A stretch of 64,000 nucleotides of DNA from contig JAQUXP010000004.1 of assembly GCA_028692395.1 (NCBI GenBank), forward strand, positions 1 to 64,000, written 5' to 3'. Positions 58,143 to 64,000 of this stretch are shown piece after piece. The position numbers were made by a program, and so were the translations under genes. The stretch's first letter is position 1. Every line of letters begins with the position of its first letter. The notes below the pieces were generated by a model that was given only the letters and a program-made list of their open reading frames with translations, ran no database searches and was not told where the DNA came from. Source of the DNA: Lachnospiraceae bacterium (GTDB lineage Bacteria > Bacillota > Clostridia > Lachnospirales > Lachnospiraceae).

Positions 58143-60881
58143 TTACCTTGTAATACTGATCCACGCAATCTCTATTCCGGCTTTCACACTCTCCAGACGA
58201 AGCTGATAATCTCCTGCTGCCAGATCTATATTTTCAAGCTTTACAATTACCCACTTACCATCTGTACCATTGGTCTGGATGGTGGCAACTGCCTTGTCAT
58301 TCAGCATTAGATTGCTGGCTGACTGTGCCTGGGTGGAAAGCCTGGAGCTTACCTTTATGATAAACTTATAACGTCCATCATGCTCCAGATGAACAGCAAA
58401 GCTCTCTGCCTGTGTGAAATCGAATTTGATCGGATCAAATACAAAGGAATCCTTCTCTGACATCAATTCCTGCAGGGGCTTCCAGGGCCTTTGCGCCGCC
58501 AGAGACTGACATGCAAAGCGGCAGATGTTCACAGCGCATCGCTGCAGCTCTCCCACGGTAAGATTACCTGTGGTTAAGGCTTCCAGGGTATTATCCTCAT
58601 ATGCGTTTTCCTGAGAACCGCCATTTGTCACAACCATATAAAGATCGTTCTGTGCCCGCACCATAGCGGCTGTATTTTTCATGTCTGCCGCACCTGCGGT
58701 AACCGGATCATTCATCTTTGCCCACCAGTCTGTCATCACGATGCCGTCGAATCCCCATTCTTCACGAAGAATGGTGGTACAAAGATCATAGTTTGATGCA
58801 GCCCAGTGTCCATTGAGTGGATTATACGATGTCATAACAGATTTTGCTCCGGCCTTTACTGCTATCTCAAAACCTTTCAGATAGATCTCCCGGACTGCAC
58901 GCTCTGACACAATTGAGTCCGCATTGGACCGCTCCACCTCCTGGTTGTTGCAGGCAAAATGCTTGATGGTTGCCTGGGAACCATTTTTTGCAATACCACG
59001 TACTGCTGCTGCAGCCTGGACTCCCGTCAGAAGCGGATCCTCTGAAAAATACTCGAAGTTTCGTCCATTCAGCGGATTGCGGTGAATATTCATACCAGGT
59101 CCCAGCAGCGTATCGATCTCATTTCGCTGCAGCTCCAGACCCTCCCATACATAGAGCTCCTCTGTCATCTTCGGATCCCATGCAGCGGCCAGCAGAGTGC
59201 CAATTGGCATCTGTGTTGCTTTTAATCCGCTGTCCATACGGATACCGGAAGGACCATCGGAGCAGCACAATGCCGGAATCCCATAGTGGTAAAGATCGGA
59301 TGCAGTTCCGCCAAATGCGGATGCAGTTCCCGGTGTTACCATAGGATTGCACATTCCTTCTCCCCTGACAATCGCAGCCAGCTCCTGCTCAGAAAACTGT
59401 GCCACAAACTCCTCAGGAGAATTGCGCTGTTCCTTCACATCTGACAGGCGAATCCCTTTATCCCCTGTAATGTTCAGGGCTTTGGGGAGTCTTTGCGTGA
59501 TCCGGTCTTTTAAGGAAATGTCCTGGGTGGGAACAGCTTCTCTCTCCAGCTGATAGATTCCTTTCTCGTCTCTTTTTCCCGGACGTATACGGGTGTAGAC
59601 TTCTGTCGGTGCCAGCGCCTGCTCCAGCTCTTCTGTCACCAGGTCAGTCTCTATCGTAAGCTTCTCAGGCAGTGCCGCAGCACTTCTTGCGTCAGTTCCT
59701 ACATAGAAGCAATAGCTTCCCTCCTCCAGTACATAACAGGACTTATGACCGGTAATTCCACTGTCATCATAAGAAGCAAGGGATGCAGCTGAAATCCTGA
59801 TCTCTGCTTTTTCACTCTCTCCCGGTTTTAACAGTCCGGTTTTTGCAAATCCCGCAAGCACACGAGCCGGTTTTCCAAGTTTTCCCTGGGGTGCCTCCAC
59901 ATAGACCTGCACTACTTCTTTTCCTGCGTAATACTTTCCACTGTTTTTTACGGTTACAGTGATACCCACAGATGCCTCTGCATTCTGTCCCGTAATCTTC
60001 ATGTCAGTTGCTTCCAGTGAAAAGGTTGTATAAGACAGACCAAATCCAAAAGGATACAACACGGCATCCGGTGCAAAGGTCTCAAAATAACGGTAGCCCA
60101 CATAAATATCCTCTGCATAGATATTGGCCTTTTTGTCACCAAAATTTTCACTGGAGGGGTAATCACTGATGCTCTTTGCTATGGTATCGGGCAGTTTTCC
60201 GGAAGGAGTTACAGCTCCGCAAAGCACATCTGCACTGGCTGTTCCAGACGCAATTCCTCCCTGCCAGGTGTACAAAACTGCCTTTATCCGTTCCGGTAAG
60301 GTGACGGTTTTCATCCAGCTCATGTCAATAATGTTGGAAACATTCAGAACAACTGCCGTCTCCTCAAAGTACTTTGTCACCACCTCCAGAAGATTTTTTT
60401 CATCCTCTGTCAGCAGGTAGCTTCCTCCAACTGCCGCATTGTCCTGATCCTCACCAGCAGTACGTCCGATTACAACAATAGCCTTGTTGGAGGTAAATCG
60501 TGCCCCTTTAACCAGTTCGTCTGTAACAGGCATTTCCTGCTGGAACCAGGGTTCCCCTGCCCATACACCGCCTCCGTTATCAAAGGGATGTTCCCCAATC
60601 CAGGCCTGATAAACCTGCAGCAGTTCTTCATTCATACGAATATTCTTGTGTTCCCGGAAGCCGTCAATCAGATTGGTGGTATAGGCTACATTAACGGCTC
60701 CTCCTGAACCGGTTCCGCTTCTATAATAATCAATCTGACATCTGCCAAAGACTGCGATACAGTCCTTCTCTGTAACAGGGAGCATCTCCCCTTCGTTTTT
60801 CAGTAATACCATACCTTCACAGGCTGCACGGCGCACTGCCGCATCAAAGCCTTCTAAAGGGATTCCGATTTTCTTCTCCAT
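58143..60881 (-). CDS. Glycoside hydrolase family 3 beta-glucosidase-like, reversed domain order
   Basis: GH3_C-like VLLKNEG...GGSYLLTEDEKNLL, FN3-like, then catalytic SDGPSGIR...KHFACNNQE...GIVMTDWW. Confidence 0.92.
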   Translation of the reverse strand: MEKKIGIPLEGFDAAVRRAACEGMVLLKNEGEMLPVTEKDCIAVFGRCQIDYYRSGTGSGGAVNVAYTTNLIDGFREHKNIRMNEELLQVYQAWIGEHPFDNGGGVWAGEPWFQQEMPVTDELVKGARFTSNKAIVVIGRTAGEDQDNAAVGGSYLLTEDEKNLLEVVTKYFEETAVVLNVSNIIDMSWMKTVTLPERIKAVLYTWQGGIASGTASADVLCGAVTPSGKLPDTIAKSISDYPSSENFGDKKANIYAEDIYVGYRYFETFAPDAVLYPFGFGLSYTTFSLEATDMKITGQNAEASVGITVTVKNSGKYYAGKEVVQVYVEAPQGKLGKPARVLAGFAKTGLLKPGESEKAEIRISAASLASYDDSGITGHKSCYVLEEGSYCFYVGTDARSAAALPEKLTIETDLVTEELEQALAPTEVYTRIRPGKRDEKGIYQLEREAVPTQDISLKDRITQRLPKALNITGDKGIRLSDVKEQRNSPEEFVAQFSEQELAAIVRGEGMCNPMVTPGTASAFGGTASDLYHYGIPALCCSDGPSGIRMDSGLKATQMPIGTLLAAAWDPKMTEELYVWEGLELQRNEIDTLLGPGMNIHRNPLNGRNFEYFSEDPLLTGVQAAAAVRGIAKNGSQATIKHFACNNQEVERSNADSIVSERAVREIYLKGFEIAVKAGAKSVMTSYNPLNGHWAASNYDLCTTILREEWGFDGIVMTDWWAKMNDPVTAGAADMKNTAAMVRAQNDLYMVVTNGGSQENAYEDNTLEALTTGNLTVGELQRCAVNICRFACQSLAAQRPWKPLQELMSEKDSFVFDPIKFDFTQAESFAVHLEHDGRYKFIIKVSSRLSTQAQSASNLMLNDKAVATIQTNGTDGKWVIVKLENIDLAAGDYQLRLESVKAGIEIAWISITR

Positions 60882-60978
60882 CGCTGTAATCCTCTTTCTT
60901 TTTTATGTATTCCATTATCTCTTCTTAAAAAAATTGTAACATATCCTGTGCTATTTTTCCACTTCATTTACAAGAGTC

Positions 60979-61977
60979 CTATTCCTGTCTGTTCTCTGTG
61001 GAGTCTTCCTCTTTCATCTGCTTTTTATCTGTTCTTTTATTCACGGGCTTCCTGTCTTTTTTGACTTTTCTTTTGCGAAGAATCACACGTACAAGCCAGA
61101 TGATAAGGGCTGCAAACGCAGCAAGCAGCAGGAGCACCGGAAGACTTCCCAGAAACCATACTGTGAAATTCACAGCTCCGTCCCGGATACTGTAGATGCT
61201 GTTCAGGAATCGCTCTTTTAGACGGGCACCAAAGGAGGTATCATCTGCCTGACTGATTCTTTCCACCTCTGTCACATCCAGATTCACTGTGCTGTAATCA
61301 ATCTGATTGTCATAGGTGCGCAGCTGGGATTCATAGGATTCCAACTGATAACGCACATCCGTCAGTCTGGACTGAATCGCAATAATATCATCGATGGTCT
61401 CTGCTTTTTCCATCATGGAAAGCAGTGACTCCTGCTCGGTCTTAAGTGCTGTGATATGGCTTTGTACATCTACATAGCTTAATGTAACATCATCCACATT
61501 CTCACTTTTTGAGGTGACTGTAGCATGGTCCTCCACCTGCACGACAAACTCATCCAGCTTGTCCTGGGGAATCCGTATAGTATAGGACGCATAGCGATTG
61601 GAAACTGCATTTATCGCATTCCCACTGATGTCTGAGTGCTCAACATAACCGCCAAGCTCTGTCACCTTCTGTGTAATCGTTTTCAAAAATTCATCAAACT
61701 GTTTCGTCTGCACACTGAGGTACTCTGTTTTGATTAATTTTCGATTGTTCTCTTGTACGTTAACGGAAGTCTCCGCCTGTTCCATGGAAACCTCCGAAGT
61801 CTGTCCGGAAGCTTCCCCACCGGAAGCATCATATACTGCGTTGCTCTCCACCGTATCCTCTGTGGCAGCAGACTGTGTGCTCTTTGCGCCGCAGCCTGTC
61901 AACAGCAATGGCATCACCCAGAGTATAGCGGCAATCAGAATATTCTTAAGCCTCTTTTGGTTTGAAAACGTTTTCAT
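60979..61977 (-). CDS. DUF4349 family lipoprotein
   Basis: Lipobox LLLTGCGAKS; GGYVEHSDISG; coiled coil; C-terminal TM. Confidence 0.85.
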   Translation of the reverse strand: MKTFSNQKRLKNILIAAILWVMPLLLTGCGAKSTQSAATEDTVESNAVYDASGGEASGQTSEVSMEQAETSVNVQENNRKLIKTEYLSVQTKQFDEFLKTITQKVTELGGYVEHSDISGNAINAVSNRYASYTIRIPQDKLDEFVVQVEDHATVTSKSENVDDVTLSYVDVQSHITALKTEQESLLSMMEKAETIDDIIAIQSRLTDVRYQLESYESQLRTYDNQIDYSTVNLDVTEVERISQADDTSFGARLKERFLNSIYSIRDGAVNFTVWFLGSLPVLLLLAAFAALIIWLVRVILRKRKVKKDRKPVNKRTDKKQMKEEDSTENRQE

Positions 61978-62070
61978 ATGACTGTACTCCCTCCTCTTGT
62001 AAATCACAAGCGTGAAGAAGCCTCGGACTTATCAATCCGAAGCTTCCTGTCTGCATGCATCCTGAGTTCG

Positions 62071-62241
62071 TTACACCGTCGTTCCTTCTTTTATTACATA
62101 TTTACACTTTGAACATTCGGAATCTGCTACTGCTTTTCCGTCCTTCGTAAATACCTCGATCACCTCACCACAAACCGGGCAGGGGATCTCCTGCAGCATG
62201 GGGGTGTGTTTTCCTTCCTGGCAGCCATCTAATATAGACAT
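62071..62241 (-). CDS. Small zinc-ribbon-like protein
   Basis: CPVCGEVIEVF...CSKCKY; start at MSILDGC behind AAAGGAG. Confidence 0.75.
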   Translation of the reverse strand: MSILDGCQEGKHTPMLQEIPCPVCGEVIEVFTKDGKAVADSECSKCKYVIKEGTTV

Positions 62242-62289
62242 ATGCTTCTCCTTTCCAAAATCAACAGAATATTTGATTTTAACCATCCG

Positions 62290-62316
62290 GTAACTGTTCC
62301 GTACCTAACCAGTTAC
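62290..62316. repeat. 27-nt palindromic repeat copy C
   Basis: Reverse complement GTAACTGGTTAGGTACGGAACAGTTAC. Confidence 0.7.
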
Positions 62317-62423
62317 ATTTCCCGGACAATCATCTTCTATTACCCTTAATTTTGCCGCATTTTATCTGAAAGGTCAAGCTTTTTTTGAAAACAGCTGCTT
62401 TTTTCTTTATTATATAACAAATT

Positions 62424-63746
62424 TCAGTGATACATCTCCATATAAGTTCCATGGGCTGCAATCATCTCATCTACCATTGCTTTTATGTCATCGATCGACA
62501 GCTCTGCTGCGGTATGTGGTTCCAGCATAACAGCACGGTATATGTCCTGGATCTTTCTTGTTCTTGCGGCTTCGATGGTCATCAGCTGCGCATTAATATT
62601 AGTCATGTTCATGCCGGCCAGCTGAATCGGGAGTTTTCCCACGTGACAGGGATGAATTCCCTGACCATCCACCAGACAGGGCACTTCTACGCAGGCATCT
62701 GATACGAGGTTGTCTATCAGACCATGATTGATGACATTTCCTCCAATTTTATAGGGAGTATCCGTCACAATAGCCTCCATAATATAGGATGCATATTCTT
62801 TGCTCCGCTCATGGGTGATCTTGCCATCAGCAAGAATCTCATCCCGCTCCTTCTCCCAGCCTTCGATCTGCTCAATGCAGCGTCTTGGATATTCGTCCAG
62901 GGGAATGTTGTATCTCTCGATCAGCTGAGGATACTTTGCTTTAATATAGAAGGGATTATATTCTGCATTGTGTTCACTGGACTCGGTGCAGTAATATCCC
63001 AGATTTTTAATGTACTCGAAACGCACCATGTCTTTATGTTTTCCCGCTGCATTTTTCTCAGCTGCTCTCTTTTTGATCTCTGGATAAAGATCCCTGCCGT
63101 CACGGTTTTTGATCTCAAGCAGCCATCCCATATGGTTAATACCCGCAATCAATTCTTTTCTTCCTTCCAGCTCCCCGGACATATCCAGGCTTTCCAGCAG
63201 ACCCTTGGAGCAGGCCTGTACACTGTGGCAAAGACCGATGGTTTTCACCTTTGTGTAGCGCTGCATATATCCGGTCAGCATCGCCATGGGATTGGTGTAA
63301 TTCAAAAACCATGCCTCCGGACAAACCTCCTCCATATCCGCTGCGAACTCCTGCAGTACCGGTATGGTACGAAGGGCCCGCATGATGCCGCCAATTCCCA
63401 TGGTGTCGGCAATCGTCTGTCTCAGGCCGTATTTCTTCGGAATCTCAAAATCCGTGATTGTACACGGATCATAACCGCCAACCTGAATTGCATTTACAAC
63501 AAAATTTGCATCCCGCAGTGCTTTTTTACGGTTTTCTACTCCCAGATAGGTATGAATGGATGCTCTTCCCTCATTTACATTTTTATTGATTGCCTCCAGG
63601 ATAATCCGGGATTCCTCCAGTCTTGTTTCATTCACATCATACAGCGCAAGCTCTGCGTCCTGCAGTGCCGGTGTACACATACAATCTCCCAGAACATTTC
63701 TGGAAAAAACGGTGCTTCCCGCTCCCATAAACGTAATTTTAATCAT
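62424..63746 (-). CDS. Glycoside hydrolase family 4 (alpha-galactosidase-like)
   Basis: ITFMGAGSTVFSRNVLGD, NYTNPMAMLT, GLCHSVQ. Confidence 0.92.
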   Translation of the reverse strand: MIKITFMGAGSTVFSRNVLGDCMCTPALQDAELALYDVNETRLEESRIILEAINKNVNEGRASIHTYLGVENRKKALRDANFVVNAIQVGGYDPCTITDFEIPKKYGLRQTIADTMGIGGIMRALRTIPVLQEFAADMEEVCPEAWFLNYTNPMAMLTGYMQRYTKVKTIGLCHSVQACSKGLLESLDMSGELEGRKELIAGINHMGWLLEIKNRDGRDLYPEIKKRAAEKNAAGKHKDMVRFEYIKNLGYYCTESSEHNAEYNPFYIKAKYPQLIERYNIPLDEYPRRCIEQIEGWEKERDEILADGKITHERSKEYASYIMEAIVTDTPYKIGGNVINHGLIDNLVSDACVEVPCLVDGQGIHPCHVGKLPIQLAGMNMTNINAQLMTIEAARTRKIQDIYRAVMLEPHTAAELSIDDIKAMVDEMIAAHGTYMEMYH

Positions 63747-63805
63747 CGCAATTCTCTCCTTTACATACTGAATAGTTACCTGACATCTTCATTATATCCG
63801 GGCAG

Positions 63806-63841
63806 AAAAAGAAGCAACAGAGCATTCTGTTGCTTCTTTCA
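63806..63841 (-). terminator. Terminator of the partial upstream gene
   Basis: AAGAAGCAACAGA-loop-TCTGTTGCTTCTT with T-rich tail on minus strand. Confidence 0.8.
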
Positions 63842-63893
63842 GTCATTTTGTTAGTCCTGTTCCAAACCGTTCAGATTCCTTATACTGGCAGGA

Positions 63894-64000
63894 TTACCGG
63901 CGGGACAGTACCTTCATATGGAACTGCTCAAAGGAGGCTGCTCCATGTTCTGCAAACATAGCAAGATACGTTCCGGTAAATGTCATGGACCGGGTACCTT
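63894..64000 (-). CDS. C-terminal fragment of a protein truncated by the window edge
   Basis: Open minus frame ending ...TFTGTYLAMFAEHGAASFEQFHMKVLSRR*. Confidence 0.6.
   Translation of the reverse strand, partial: GTRSMTFTGTYLAMFAEHGAASFEQFHMKVLSRR

Noticed and set aside
62724-63854. 376-aa plus-strand ORF
   Set aside because: Antisense to the GH4 gene; no recognisable motifs.
1-64000. CRISPR arrays, tRNA/rRNA genes, prophage or complete IS elements
   Set aside because: No regularly spaced direct repeats, no recognisable tRNA/rRNA sequence, and no transposase, integrase or phage structural motifs in the ORF track.

Overview
This 64 kb window looks like a Lachnospiraceae-type (Firmicutes) chromosome; I infer this from gene content and style, not from a search. 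It is mostly housekeeping. Left to right it carries: a 2,647-aa Ig-like surface protein linked to a Ser/Thr kinase - PP2C - FHA/protease signalling cluster; a pyrC-F-K-D operon; csp; a bioY-B-D-A operon beside birA; degV; htpG with a CIRCE operator; a PurF-like protein; a MocR regulator; glnS; a DEAD-box helicase; a small (p)ppGpp synthetase; a DUF4317 gene; an aquaporin; cbiM-Q-O cobalt transport; AraC and Rrf2 regulators; a polyphosphate/phosphate block (PstS-like, Na/Pi, ppk1, corA-like, GGDEF); a large REC/GGDEF/EAL protein; GH3; and GH4. No rRNA, tRNA, CRISPR array or complete transposon was seen. The most unusual signals are non-coding. (1) Five dispersed ~245-250 nt giant-hairpin elements have conserved internal loops and compensatory variable stems, and four of the five lie just 3' of a stop codon in the same sense orientation; a sixth mini-hairpin is related. 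(2) A complete cobalamin riboswitch has its own promoter and terminator, lies 3' of cbiO, and controls no annotated gene, only an ORF-poor RNA with a possible 46-aa ORF. (3) The leaders of both cold-shock-type genes (csp and the DEAD-box helicase) contain mutually exclusive terminator/antiterminator hairpins. (4) A 27-nt palindromic repeat, GTAACTGG-YYAGRTACKGAR-CAGTTAC, occurs three times. Protein-level oddities include a PurF homolog without the catalytic N-terminal Cys, a circularly permuted PstS-like protein, a GH3 with reversed domain order, and an ENTTVL motif shared by two proteins of the kinase/FHA cluster.
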